In this document: one piece after another, positions 34,460 through 43,068 of the stretch
How positions within the stretch are numbered: position 1 is the stretch's first letter
How the letters are laid out: each line of letters begins with the position of its first letter
DNA from: Halobellus sp. Atlit-31R
Lineage (GTDB): Archaea; Halobacteriota; Halobacteria; Halobacteriales; Haloferacaceae
Assembly: GCA_003665935.1 (NCBI GenBank)
Contig: QPLR01000001.1
Location: forward strand, 434,001-498,000
Direction of reading: 5' to 3'
DNA length: 64,000 nt
The notes under the pieces: generated by a model
Databases searched by the model: none
Told to the model about the DNA's origin: nothing
The model's input: only the letters and a program-made list of their open reading frames with translations
Position numbers and translations under genes: made by a program

Positions 34460-34561
34460 AGCGCCAGATTGCGTGTCGCCGGTCTTGAACGTTCGCGATC
34501 CGGGCGCGGCCGACGCGGGGGCCGCTTCGGGAGTTCCCGGAGTCGGCGCCGACGCGCAAGC

Positions 34562-34569
34562 CTTATGTT
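34562..34569 (+). promoter_or_regulatory. TATA-like element for trpCBA
   Basis: 'cttatgtt' lies 26-33 nt before ATG 34595. No separate operator or attenuator was seen in the short leader. Confidence 0.45.
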
Positions 34570-34594
34570 CAAATGAGACCGTTAATGCACATAG

Positions 34595-35446
34595 ATGAAC
34601 GCTAGTGAGGACAAACTTGCCCCCGAGGTGCGGTCGATACTCGCGGCGGCCCGCGAGCGGTCCGGCGGTGACGGGACACTCAGCGCCGACGCGCGGCCGT
34701 TTCCCGAGGCGGTCGCGGCGACGGAGGCGGCGGGACGCGTCCCCGTCGTCGCCGAGGTCAAGCCGACCAGCCCGACGACCGAGGGCGAGCGGACGGACGA
34801 CCCGGTCGCGCTCGCCCGCGAGATGGTCGCGGGCGGCGCGACGGCGCTGTCGGTGTTGACTGAACCGGAGCATTTCGGCGGTTCGACCGAGAACCTCCGG
34901 CGCATCCGCGAGGCCGTCGACGTGCCGGTGCTCCGCAAGGACTTCGTCGTCCGCGAGGCGCAGCTCGACGTCGTCGAGGCGGACCTGCTCTTGCTCATCG
35001 CGCGCTTCCTCGACGCGGACGAGACGGACTCGCTCGCGACGCTGTATGAGGCGGCCGTGGCGCGCGGCTTCCAGCCGCTCGTCGAGGTTCACACCGAGGC
35101 AGAACTCGACCGCGCGCTCGACGTCGGGGCCGAGATCGTCGGGATCAACAACCGCGATCTCGGGAGGCTGGAGGTCGACCTCGAAACGTTCGAGCGGCTC
35201 GCCCCCCGCGTTCCCGAAGACGTGACGCTCCTCGCCGAGAGCGGGATTTCCAGCGCCGCGGACGTCGAGCGGATGCGCGCCGCCGGCGCCGACGCGCTGC
35301 TGATCGGCACAGCAATTATGGACGGCGACGTAGAGACGAACACCGAGCGACTCACCACGGTGGCGGCCGAGCGGGCAGACAGAGAGCCGACGACGAGCAC
35401 AGTGACAGAGACGACAGACGCGACCACGGATTCAGACACACGATGA
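34595..35446 (+). CDS. trpC: Indole-3-glycerol-phosphate synthase
   Basis: The 283-residue TIM barrel closes the indole ring in tryptophan synthesis. Family motifs: '[19 protein letters not shown]', '[14 protein letters not shown]', '[10 protein letters not shown]', '[18 protein letters not shown]' and '[13 protein letters not shown]'. The C-terminal ~30 residues are a Thr/Asp-rich extension. Its stop overlaps the trpB start (ATGA). Confidence 0.95.
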   Translation: MNASEDKLAPEVRSILAAARERSGGDGTLSADARPFPEAVAATEAAGRVPVVAEVKPTSPTTEGERTDDPVALAREMVAGGATALSVLTEPEHFGGSTENLRRIREAVDVPVLRKDFVVREAQLDVVEADLLLLIARFLDADETDSLATLYEAAVARGFQPLVEVHTEAELDRALDVGAEIVGINNRDLGRLEVDLETFERLAPRVPEDVTLLAESGISSAADVERMRAAGADALLIGTAIMDGDVETNTERLTTVAAERADREPTTSTVTETTDATTDSDTR

Positions 35447-36690
35447 CACAGCAATACGCGGACGGCAAGTTCGGCGAGTACGGTGGACAGTACGTACCGG
35501 AGGCCCTGATGCCTGCGATCGAGGAACTGACCGACGCCTACGAGCGGTACGTGCTGGAAAACGAGGACGGATTTATGGACGAGTTCCGCGCGCGACTGCG
35601 GGACTTCGGCGGCCGACCGACGCCGACCCAGTACGCCGAGCGCCTCTCCGAGCGGTACGACCGCGAGGTGTACCTGAAGCGCGAGGACCTGCTCCACGGC
35701 GGCGCACACAAACTCAACAACGCGCTCGGGCAGGTGCTCTTGGCGAAGTACATGGGCAAAGAGCGCATCGTCGCCGAGACCGGCGCGGGTCAGCACGGTA
35801 CCGCGACGGCGATGGCCGCCGCGCATCTCGACCTGCCCTGTGAGATCTACATGGGCGAGCGCGACATCAACCGCCAGCGACCCAACGTCTTCCGGATGCG
35901 GCTCAACGGCTCCGAGGTAAACCCGGTGACGACCGGCCGCGGCACGCTGAAGGAGGCCATCTCCGAGACGATGCGCGACTGGGCGACGAACGTCGAGGAC
36001 ACCCACTACGTGATCGGTTCGATCGTCGGCCCGCACCCGTTCCCGTCGATGGTTCGTGACTTCCACGCGGTGATCTCCGAGGAGGCGCGCCGACAGCTGC
36101 GCGAGCAGACCGGCGGCCTCCCCGACGCCGTGCTCGCGTGCGCCGGCGGCGGCTCGAACACGATGGGGACGTTCGCGCACTTCGTCGACGACCCCGAGGT
36201 CGGCCTCTACGCCGTCGAAGCCGGCGGTTCGACCCTCGACGTCGACGAGGAGGCCGGCGTCGCGCCGAACTCCGCGTCGCTGTCGACCGGCGACGAGGGG
36301 GTCCTGCACGGCGCGCGAACGAAGATCCTCCAGGACAGCGACGGGCAGATCATGGAGAGTCACAGCGTCTCCTCGGGGCTCGACTACGCGGGCGTCGGCC
36401 CGGAGCTCGCCCAGCTCGTCGACGAGGGGCGCGTGAACGCGGTCAACGTCGGCGACGACGCCGCGCTCGAAGCCTTCCACCGCCTCTCGCAGCTTGAGGG
36501 GGTGATCCCCGCACTGGAGACCGCACACGCGTTCGGCTACCTCGAAGCGCACCACGAGGACCTCGGAGAGACGATCCTGCTGAACGTCTCCGGCCGCGGC
36601 GACAAAGACCTCGAAGCCGCGATCGAGGAGACCGAGAAGCGCGACATCGAGGCCGCGCCGTCGCTGACGGAGTTCTCGGGGGGCATCTGA
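35443..36690 (+). CDS. trpB: Tryptophan synthase beta chain
   Basis: The 415-residue PLP enzyme joins indole and serine. The PLP lysine is Lys90 in '[13 protein letters not shown]', the phosphate loop is '[12 protein letters not shown]', and '[13 protein letters not shown]' contains the catalytic region. The length fits TrpB1, which works with TrpA. The start overlaps trpC by 4 nt and trpA follows after 1 nt, so all three are translated from one message. Confidence 0.97.
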   Translation: MTQQYADGKFGEYGGQYVPEALMPAIEELTDAYERYVLENEDGFMDEFRARLRDFGGRPTPTQYAERLSERYDREVYLKREDLLHGGAHKLNNALGQVLLAKYMGKERIVAETGAGQHGTATAMAAAHLDLPCEIYMGERDINRQRPNVFRMRLNGSEVNPVTTGRGTLKEAISETMRDWATNVEDTHYVIGSIVGPHPFPSMVRDFHAVISEEARRQLREQTGGLPDAVLACAGGGSNTMGTFAHFVDDPEVGLYAVEAGGSTLDVDEEAGVAPNSASLSTGDEGVLHGARTKILQDSDGQIMESHSVSSGLDYAGVGPELAQLVDEGRVNAVNVGDDAALEAFHRLSQLEGVIPALETAHAFGYLEAHHEDLGETILLNVSGRGDKDLEAAIEETEKRDIEAAPSLTEFSGGI

Positions 36691-36691
36691 G

Positions 36692-37531
36692 ATGGCCGAC
36701 GACCTCGAAGCCGTCTTCGCCGACGAGCCCGCGTTCGTCCCGTATCTCGCCGCCGGCGACCCCGACTACGAGTCGTCGCTGGAATACGTCGAGGCGCTCG
36801 AACGCGGCGGCGCGGACGTAATCGAGCTCGGGCTCCCGTTCTCCGAGCCGATCGCCGAGGGGCCGACGATCCAGAGCGCCGTCGTGCGGGCGCTCGAAGG
36901 CGGGATGACGCCCGAACGGTTCTTCGAGTTCGTCACCGACCTCGACGTCGACGTGCCGCTCGTCTGTATGACGTACTACAACCTCATCTACCAGTACGGC
37001 GACGAGGCGGGCCCACGACCGTTCGTCGAGCGCGCCGCGTCGGTCGGCCTCTCCGGCTTCGTCGTCCCCGACCTCCCCGCAGAGGAGGCTGATCCGCTGC
37101 GGGAGGCGTGCGACGAGTTCGGCCTCGACCTCGTCTTCATCGTCGCGCCGACGACGCGCGGCGACCGCCTGGACCGGATTATGTCGCAGGTCTCCGGCTA
37201 CGTCTACGTGCAGGCGCGGCTGGGCGTCACCGGAGCGCAAGACGACGTCTCCGGGCAGACCGAAGAGAGCCTCGAGCGGCTCGCCGGCTACGACGTGCCT
37301 AAGGCCGTCGGATTCGGGATCAAGCGCGGCGACCACGCCGAGCGCATCGTCGCCGGCGGCGCAGACGGGATCATCGTCGGAAGCGCGCTGGTCGACATCG
37401 TCGCCGACGGCCGTGACGACGGTGCGTCGACCGAGACCGTCGCCGAGCAACTCGAAGCGAAGGCGCGCGAACTCAAAGCGGGTGCACTGCGCGGATACGA
37501 ACAACGCGTGCCCCAAGCGGAAAGCAATTAA
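36692..37531 (+). CDS. trpA: Tryptophan synthase alpha chain
   Basis: The 279-residue TIM barrel cleaves indole-3-glycerol phosphate to indole. The block '[19 protein letters not shown]' keeps catalytic Glu45 (E49 in Salmonella) but has Glu56 where the bacterial enzyme has Asp60, and Glu52 in place of Asp56. '[14 protein letters not shown]' and '[31 protein letters not shown]' are the phosphate-binding parts. I believe the Glu version is common in haloarchaea. Confidence 0.95.
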   Translation: MADDLEAVFADEPAFVPYLAAGDPDYESSLEYVEALERGGADVIELGLPFSEPIAEGPTIQSAVVRALEGGMTPERFFEFVTDLDVDVPLVCMTYYNLIYQYGDEAGPRPFVERAASVGLSGFVVPDLPAEEADPLREACDEFGLDLVFIVAPTTRGDRLDRIMSQVSGYVYVQARLGVTGAQDDVSGQTEESLERLAGYDVPKAVGFGIKRGDHAERIVAGGADGIIVGSALVDIVADGRDDGASTETVAEQLEAKARELKAGALRGYEQRVPQAESN

Positions 37532-37558
37532 CCGACAGTTGCCACAGTTTCACACACA

Positions 37559-38353
37559 ATGAACGCAGGACTCACAGCCCGACTCGATCGCATCTCCACA
37601 GGCGGGCGATACCTCGTCGTCCCGATGGACCACGGGATCACCCTCGGCCCGGTCACGGGCCTCGTCGATCTCGAATCCACGGTCGACGCGATCACGCGCG
37701 GCGGTGCGGACGCCGTGCTCACGCAGAAGGGCGTCGCGCCGCGCGTCCACGAGCACAAGAACGGGAAGGGATACATCGCCCACCTCAACGGATCGACCGT
37801 GATCGGTCCCGACGAGGAGGACAAACGGCGAACGGGATCGGTCGAAGAAGCGCTCCGCGCGGGCGCGGACGCGGTCTCGTTCCACATCAACATCGGGAGC
37901 GACCACGAACCAGACCAGCTGACCGAGCTCGGAGACCTGACCGAGACCGCCCACCGGCTCGGAATCCCGGTGCTCGCGATGAGCTACGCGCGCGGCCCCG
38001 GCGTCGACGAACACGACCCCGAGAGTCTCGCACACGCCGTCCGCATCGCCGAGGAACTCGGCGCGGACGTGGTGAAGACCGCCTACTCGGGTGACCCCGA
38101 CTCCTTCGAGCGAGTCTGTGAGGCGACGCGCCTGCCGGTCGTCATCGCCGGCGGTAGTCGCGGAAGCGACCGCGAGACCGCAGAGATGGTTCGCGGTGCG
38201 ATGGACGGCGGCGCGGCGGGCGTCTCGATGGGACGGTCGATCTTCCAGCACGAGGATCCGGAAGCGATCACCCGCGCGGTCAGTGCGATCATCCACGACG
38301 ACGCCGACGTCGACGAGGCCGTCAAATCGAGTGGGCTCGGCCTCGAAGCGTAG
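37559..38353 (+). CDS. 2-amino-3,7-dideoxy-D-threo-hept-6-ulosonate synthase
   Basis: This 264-residue class I aldolase of the DeoC/LacD-like archaeal group has 'YLVVPMDHGITLGPVTGL', 'LAMSYARGPGV' and the Schiff-base Lys173 in 'DVVKTAYSG'. It makes the ADTH precursor for 3-dehydroquinate in the archaeal aromatic amino acid route, replacing DAHP synthase. It starts 28 nt after trpA, linking the shikimate entry to tryptophan synthesis. A class I fructose-bisphosphate aldolase is the alternative. The expected partner, 3-dehydroquinate synthase II, is not next to it. Confidence 0.9.
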   Translation: MNAGLTARLDRISTGGRYLVVPMDHGITLGPVTGLVDLESTVDAITRGGADAVLTQKGVAPRVHEHKNGKGYIAHLNGSTVIGPDEEDKRRTGSVEEALRAGADAVSFHINIGSDHEPDQLTELGDLTETAHRLGIPVLAMSYARGPGVDEHDPESLAHAVRIAEELGADVVKTAYSGDPDSFERVCEATRLPVVIAGGSRGSDRETAEMVRGAMDGGAAGVSMGRSIFQHEDPEAITRAVSAIIHDDADVDEAVKSSGLGLEA

Positions 38354-38392
38354 TCGACGCGTAGTCGACGCGTAGTCGACGCGTAGTCGACG
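38351..38392 (+). repeat. 11-bp tandem repeat x 4 (cgtagtcgacg)
   Basis: Four consecutive copies of 'tagtcgacgcg' (the last imperfect) start at the stop codon of the aldolase gene. Each unit has an in-frame TAG in one of its phases and the palindrome gtcgac. Confidence 0.9.
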
Positions 38393-38469
38393 CCGGTCTC
38401 ACGCTCGCTGCGAGCGTCTGCCCCATCCCTCCGGATCTCCACCGGAGGGCAGAACGCAAGCCCGCGCGC

Positions 38470-38477
38470 TTATCATC
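38470..38477 (+). promoter_or_regulatory. TATA box for zinc-ribbon/Hsp20 operon
   Basis: 'ttatcatc'-type element 22-29 nt before ATG 38499. Confidence 0.45.
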
Positions 38478-38498
38478 GTGGCGGGCCAAGCCGTGAAT

Positions 38499-38657
38499 AT
38501 GCCTGCTACGCTCGAAGTACGGTGCACCAACGACGAGTGCGAACTGGATATGTTCGAGCTTCACTACACGTACGATATGCCCGACAGCGTCGGCGTCGCC
38601 GACTTCGTCTGTCCGTACTGCAACGGGAACGAGCCCCTGGAGGCGATCGAGCTATGA
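38499..38657 (+). CDS. Small zinc-ribbon protein, 52 aa
   Basis: The 52-residue protein has C9-x4-C14 and C38-x2-C41, a compact zinc ribbon around 'ELHYTYDMPDSVGVADFVCPYC'. It resembles the many one-domain zinc-finger proteins of haloarchaea (DUF7559-like, from memory), some of which affect biofilm and motility. It is translationally coupled to the next gene by an ATGA overlap and has its own TATA box. Confidence 0.8.
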   Translation: MPATLEVRCTNDECELDMFELHYTYDMPDSVGVADFVCPYCNGNEPLEAIEL

Positions 38658-39103
38658 GCGGCTTCAGAAAGCTCAGCGACCTCGGTGATCCGGAGCGCCT
38701 GCGAGAGATCGGCGAGTCCGTCGCCGAGAACGCCCTGGAACGCGTCGGGCGCAGCGTCGCCCGCGTTCAGGAGCGAAAGCCGCTCCCGTACGACCTGCTG
38801 GAGAGCGACGACGCCTATCTCGTCGTCTTCGACGCCCCCGGCGTCCGGGAGAAAGACGTGCAGGTCCGATTCGAAGACGAGACGGTGCAGGTCCGGATCG
38901 ACCGCTTCCGCGACTTCTACGAGGGCTTCGAGATGCGGTTCCCCGGTCGCGGACTCGCCCTCGACGGGGCGGCGCGACTCCCCGACGGTGCCGCCGTTGA
39001 CGCCGAAGGCGCCACCGCGACGGTGACCGACGCGGGCACCCTCCGGGTCCGACTGCCGAAGCGCGAGAGCGACGCAGACGTCCACGCCGAGAGCGACGCC
39101 TGA
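38654..39103 (+). CDS. Hsp20/GvpH-like small heat-shock protein
   Basis: The 149-residue protein has an alpha-crystallin-like core: 'PYDLLESDDAYLVVFDAPGVREKDVQVRFEDETVQVRIDRF' and a final strand 'TDAGTLRVRLPKRES'. It should bind unfolded proteins. The canonical C-terminal IxI motif is not obvious, and the core resembles haloarchaeal GvpH-type proteins. ATG 38654 overlaps the stop of the zinc-ribbon gene. Confidence 0.82.
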   Translation: MSGFRKLSDLGDPERLREIGESVAENALERVGRSVARVQERKPLPYDLLESDDAYLVVFDAPGVREKDVQVRFEDETVQVRIDRFRDFYEGFEMRFPGRGLALDGAARLPDGAAVDAEGATATVTDAGTLRVRLPKRESDADVHAESDA

Positions 39104-39114
39104 GCGCCCGCGCG

Positions 39115-39714
39115 CTACACCGGTAGCTCGGCGTCTGAGTCGACGATCCGGTCGGGTTCTTCGGGCGCGGTCCAGTCGGTCGTCAGCTCCAGCAGCTGCG
39201 CGAGCATCAGCCCGGTCGCCCCCCAGACGGTGTACCCGCCCACGTGGAAGTAGTGGATTCGGCGCGTCCCGTAGCCGGAGAACTCGCGCTGTTCTGACTC
39301 GTAGTTGTCCAGATCCAAGAGCTCCGACAGCGGGAGCGGGACGACCTCGGCGACCTCGCGCTCGTCGGGATCGTACGCGCGGTCTGGAATCGCGGCGACG
39401 AACGGACGGACGGCGTAGTCGGTCACGGTCAGGATGTCGTCGAGACGACCGAAGACGGCCGGTTCGTCGGCGTGCAGACCGATCTCCTCGTCGGCCTCCC
39501 GAAGGGCGGTCGCCTGGAGATCCGGGTCCTCGGGCTCGCGCGAGCCGCCGGGGAAGCTCATCTGACCGGGATGCTCGCCGAGGTGATCCGCGCGCTTCGT
39601 GAACAGGACGTGCTTCTCGTCCTCCCGTACCAGCACCGGTGCCAGGACGGCCGCCTGTTGACCCGCGTCGCTGACCCGCTTCGGTCTGTGCGCCGCCACC
39701 CGCGAGAGATCCAT
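39115..39714 (-). CDS. Nudix hydrolase (CoA pyrophosphatase-like)
   Basis: The 199-residue protein has 'AAVLAPVLVREDEKHVLFTKRADHLGEHPGQMSFPGGSREPEDPDLQATALREADEEIGL'-type sequence from about 22 to 82, in which the Nudix box GX5EX7REUXEEXGU and the upstream CoA-pyrophosphatase signature (LGEHPGQMSFPGG) are clear. It should cleave CoA derivatives to 3',5'-ADP and 4'-phosphopantetheine. The metal-binding glutamates of READEE are intact. Confidence 0.9.
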   Translation of the reverse strand: MDLSRVAAHRPKRVSDAGQQAAVLAPVLVREDEKHVLFTKRADHLGEHPGQMSFPGGSREPEDPDLQATALREADEEIGLHADEPAVFGRLDDILTVTDYAVRPFVAAIPDRAYDPDEREVAEVVPLPLSELLDLDNYESEQREFSGYGTRRIHYFHVGGYTVWGATGLMLAQLLELTTDWTAPEEPDRIVDSDAELPV

Positions 39715-39742
39715 ACTGGGACGGCGGTACGAGCCGAGAGGG

Positions 39743-39750
39743 CTTATACT
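39743..39750 (-). promoter_or_regulatory. TATA box for Nudix gene
   Basis: 'agtataag' on the minus strand, 29-36 nt before ATG 39714. Confidence 0.6.
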
Positions 39751-39781
39751 GTCGGCCGAATCCGTCGAGCGGAGAATCGGA

Positions 39782-40309
39782 TCAGGGGTCGTCGACGGGC
39801 GCGTCGCCGGCGAGCGCGTCGTCGAGCCGCGCCCGAATGTCGTCGACGTCGACGGCGTCGGACCACACGTCGACGTCGTAGGTGACGTCCAGGAGCCGCT
39901 CCATCGCCGCCGCGTCGGATCGGGAGACGGCGCGCGCCGCGTCGGTCCTGAGCCGCTCGGCCAGCGCCGCACCGGCGGCTTCGCGCTCGACCTCTCGTGC
40001 GGGGACGTCGAGGATGTGCGGTAAGTCCTCGGCGTTGTCGGGCAGCGTCGGGAACGCGGTGGGCCCCGGCGCGAGCAGTGTCTGCTCGCCGTCCTCGTAG
40101 CGAACGAGCGCGTACGCCGACACCGCATCGTCGACGGCGTCGGCGACGACGTCCTCGTCGACTCCCGCGCGCTGCTTGAACGCCAGTTCGTTCAGCGCGC
40201 GTTCGAGTTCGGCCGGCGTGAGCGCCCCGAAGAGGTCGACGACGCCGGCGATCTCGTCCAGCTGCAACTCGTCCGTCCGGCGCTCGTCTGCGCGGTCGCC
40301 GTCGGTCAC
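39782..40309 (-). CDS. Conserved haloarchaeal protein (DUF7109-like)
   Basis: The 175-residue acidic helical protein contains 'LDEIAGVVDLFGALTPAELERALNELAFKQR' and 'PHILDVPAREVEREAAGAALAERLRTDAARAV'. I recognise it only as a haloarchaeal protein of unknown function (DUF7109, from memory). The GTG start overlaps the stop of the upstream glycosyltransferase by 4 nt (GTGA), so it is translationally coupled. Confidence 0.75.
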   Translation of the reverse strand: MTDGDRADERRTDELQLDEIAGVVDLFGALTPAELERALNELAFKQRAGVDEDVVADAVDDAVSAYALVRYEDGEQTLLAPGPTAFPTLPDNAEDLPHILDVPAREVEREAAGAALAERLRTDAARAVSRSDAAAMERLLDVTYDVDVWSDAVDVDDIRARLDDALAGDAPVDDP

Positions 40310-41457
40310 TCGCCGCCCCCACCCCCGCCCGCGTCGATCGGTGGGGCGTCTGTCGGCCCGGAGCCGGTCGCGTCTTCGAGGTCGGCCGCGGCCGCGGCCA
40401 TCACCTCGTCGCCGGTGATCGGGGCGTTCGTCCACGCCGGGAGTCGGTCGTCGCTCCCGCCGGGTTCGGTGACGGCAGCCGCATACCGGGCGACCTGGGT
40501 CCGCTCGTGGTCGCGGTCGAAGCGGAAGTCGTTGAACGCCGCGTCGAGCGCGTACTGGTCGACGAGCGCCTCGGCGGCGACCTGATAGCGCTCGGCGAGC
40601 GTCTCGAAGTCGACGTCGATGCCGTGGTCGAGGACGCCCCGCAGCAGGGTCTCGCCGACCGACTGGCTCATCTCCGAGAGCCCGGCGGAGCCGCCGACCG
40701 AGCGGTGATCGTGCTCGTACCGGCCGAGGTCGACCTGCGCGGTCCCAGCGAAGCCGGCGACGTCGAAGGCGTCGCCGAGCGTCCCGACTTCGAGGCCCCA
40801 CTTCCGCGGCGTGCGGATGCGGCGCGCCGTCTCGGCGGTCGCGGCGAACTCCCCCGCGAGCGCGTACCGGAACGAGTCGAGGTACTGCAGATACGGCTCG
40901 GGGTGAGCGTCGACGAGAGTGCGGACGAGCGGGACGTAGAAGAGCCGGAAGAGACGGCCGTAGAGGCGTCGGTCCTCGACGCGGGCGTAGTAGCCCTTCG
41001 AGAAGTCGTACCCCTGCGCGAGCGGAAACAGCAGGCGACGGACGAACGACTCGTCGTACGTCGTCGTGTCGGCGTCGTGGACGACGACGAAGTCCGCCTC
41101 GGTCGCACGGCCGAGCGCGAGCCACACGTCGCGGCCCTTGCCCCGGCCGCCGGCGAGGCCGGCGTCGGACAGCAGTCCCGCGATGCGCGGGCCGTCGCAC
41201 CACAGCAACTCTAACCGCAGGTCGTACGTCGAGAGCCACTCTCTGACTGCGCCGACCCGTTCGGGGGCGGCGCGCAGCGGAACGACGACCCGGGCGGGAT
41301 CCAGCCGTTCGAGCGTCCGCAGCGCCCGATCGGCGGCGTCTCCCTGACAGTCGCGCTCCGTCATCGGCACGACGACCGCCGCGCGATCGGTCGGGACGGT
41401 CGGAAGCGGGTCGGCGAGATCGTGAAGCGTCGCCACCCGGCCTTGCACGTACTCCAT
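40306..41457 (-). CDS. Glucosyl-3-phosphoglycerate synthase-like GT81
   Basis: The 383-residue GT-A protein has 'AAVVVPMTERD', 'GGRGKGRDVWLALGRATEADFVVVHDADTTTY' with the metal-binding DxD, 'FSKGYYARVEDRRLYGRL' (typical GpgS block), and 'RKWGLEVGTLGDAF'. GpgS makes the precursor of glucosylglycerate, a compatible solute. Mannosyl-3-phosphoglycerate synthase is a less likely alternative. The Gly-rich tail (GGGGGGE) is unstructured. No phosphatase gene is adjacent. Confidence 0.88.
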   Translation of the reverse strand: MEYVQGRVATLHDLADPLPTVPTDRAAVVVPMTERDCQGDAADRALRTLERLDPARVVVPLRAAPERVGAVREWLSTYDLRLELLWCDGPRIAGLLSDAGLAGGRGKGRDVWLALGRATEADFVVVHDADTTTYDESFVRRLLFPLAQGYDFSKGYYARVEDRRLYGRLFRLFYVPLVRTLVDAHPEPYLQYLDSFRYALAGEFAATAETARRIRTPRKWGLEVGTLGDAFDVAGFAGTAQVDLGRYEHDHRSVGGSAGLSEMSQSVGETLLRGVLDHGIDVDFETLAERYQVAAEALVDQYALDAAFNDFRFDRDHERTQVARYAAAVTEPGGSDDRLPAWTNAPITGDEVMAAAAADLEDATGSGPTDAPPIDAGGGGGGE

Positions 41458-41529
41458 CGCCCGAATCTCAGGACGGGACGAGCAAAAGCGCGCGGGTTCC
41501 GGAGCCCCCCGGTCCGCACTCGGTCTGCG

Positions 41530-42693
41530 TCACTGCGGCAGCCGACCGGTCTGCTGGAGGGCGACTAGCCCTCCGACGACGACCGCGAGACCGAGTGCGA
41601 GCTGCGTGAAAATGGCGTCGTACGCCAGTCCCGTTTCGCGGAGCATCCCGACGGCCGACGATCCCGTCGCCTGGACGACCATCATCCCGCCGGAGTACCA
41701 CGCGTACGCGCTCGCTCGGGTCTCGTCGGGCAGCGTGTCGAGCAGGTATGTGTCGATCGCCGGAAAGAGGCTGTGGATCACGTAGCCGATGATCGCCGTG
41801 AGGACGAGAATCGGGACGAGCCCGCGCGTGACCGTCAGCACGAGGACCGCGACGGTGAACGATCCGATGATCGTGAGGATGTACGGGACACGCGGGAGTT
41901 GGTCCGCGAGCCGCCCGGAAACGAAGAACGCGGGGACGCCCGCCGCGAAGATGACGGTGAGCAAGTTCTTCGCGGTCGCGGTGTCGAGGCCTTTCGTACC
42001 CATATACAGCTCGTAGAAGTTGAACAGGCCCTGCCAGACGAATCCCGTCGCACCGACGACGACGACTCCGAGGAGAACGACGCGCCACTCCGACCGGACC
42101 GCCCCGAGGAGGTCTCTGTCCTCGGTGCCGGCATCGGGGAGATCAGTCGTTCGGGCGGCGAGATACAGCGCTACGGTCACGATCGCAGCGGCGGCGGCGA
42201 TGACGACGAAGACGACCTGCCACTCGAAGAAGAACGTCAGGACGAGCGTGACGAGCGGCGCGGCCGCGACGGCGGCGAGCTGGCTCATCATCCCGTGGAC
42301 GCCCAGCGCCCAGCCGACTCGCTGGGGGTAGAGCTCGCTGACGAGGGGGTTGGCGGCGACGAAGTAGACGCCGGAGGACAGCCCCATCAGGAGCGCGCCG
42401 GCGCCGACCATCTCGACGGAGGTCGCGCTCGCGGTGAACGCCGCGGCGGCGGTGAGGACGCCGCCCGTCGCGAGGATCACGTAGTGGCGGGGGACGCGGG
42501 TGAGAATCCAGCCGGTCGGGAGCCGCGGGAGCGCACTCCCGAGCCAGGCGAGAGTCGCGATGATTCCTACGGTCCCCTCACCGATCTGAAACACCGCGAT
42601 GAACTCCTGCAGGAGGGGCGCGAAGACGACTCGCGCGAGGTTGACGAGGAAGATCATCGAACAGAGCGTACCGAACAGTCGACCCCGAGACAC
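41530..42693 (-). CDS. MFS transporter
   Basis: The 387-residue major facilitator carrier has about 12 hydrophobic segments. The TM2-TM3 loop is 'GWILTRVPRHYVILATGG' and mid-protein is 'ERY'-free, with 'GLSSGVYFVAANPLVSELYPQRVGWALGVHGM'. The substrate cannot be told. GTG 42693 is chosen because hydrophobic TM1 begins soon after (SMIFLVNLARVVFAPLL); upstream codons look non-coding. It is divergent from the zinc-finger gene. Confidence 0.85.
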   Translation of the reverse strand: MSRGRLFGTLCSMIFLVNLARVVFAPLLQEFIAVFQIGEGTVGIIATLAWLGSALPRLPTGWILTRVPRHYVILATGGVLTAAAAFTASATSVEMVGAGALLMGLSSGVYFVAANPLVSELYPQRVGWALGVHGMMSQLAAVAAAPLVTLVLTFFFEWQVVFVVIAAAAAIVTVALYLAARTTDLPDAGTEDRDLLGAVRSEWRVVLLGVVVVGATGFVWQGLFNFYELYMGTKGLDTATAKNLLTVIFAAGVPAFFVSGRLADQLPRVPYILTIIGSFTVAVLVLTVTRGLVPILVLTAIIGYVIHSLFPAIDTYLLDTLPDETRASAYAWYSGGMMVVQATGSSAVGMLRETGLAYDAIFTQLALGLAVVVGGLVALQQTGRLPQ

Positions 42694-42834
42694 GATCGAT
42701 CCTTGCCGGCACGGGATGTCAACTGTTGCGATCCGGGGGCTCGTCGGGGTACGGTACCCCGTCACGAGTCGCAGCCTCGTCGCGGTGTGGTACCTCACTG
42801 TCACCCGGCTCGCGACGGTCGGCGCTATACTGAT

Positions 42835-42842
42835 CTTTTTAC
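42835..42842 (+). promoter_or_regulatory. TATA-like element for zinc-finger gene
   Basis: 'ctttttac' lies 28-35 nt before ATG 42870. Confidence 0.4.
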
Positions 42843-42869
42843 CTCACGGCCACGACGTTCGATGTGGCT

Positions 42870-43040
42870 ATGAAGACGACGCGGAAGGGGCTTCGAGACG
42901 GGGAGCTGGAGAAAGACACGTACGAACGACTGACCTGTGCGGAGTGCGGCCAGGCACTGAAGACGAAGAACGACCCCGACGAGGTCTACACCGTGCGGCG
43001 CTGCCCCGACTGCGGAACGGAGTGGAAGGAACTGCGGTAG
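42870..43040 (+). CDS. HVO_0758-family zinc-finger protein
   Basis: The 56-residue protein starts MKTTRKGLRDGELEKDTYER and carries two CxxC pairs, C23/C26 and C45/C48, forming one zinc ribbon. I recognise it as the HVO_0758 family of haloarchaeal microproteins. The function is unknown. The start is preceded by an out-of-frame ATG at 42862. Confidence 0.88.
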   Translation: MKTTRKGLRDGELEKDTYERLTCAECGQALKTKNDPDEVYTVRRCPDCGTEWKELR

Positions 43041-43068
43041 CGACGCCCCGAGAGCGAGGGGCGCGTCG

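Noticed and set aside
34007-35092. 361-codon minus-strand frame extending the MGMT-like gene upstream
   Set aside because: The extra part is antisense to trpC; the family start is at 34459.
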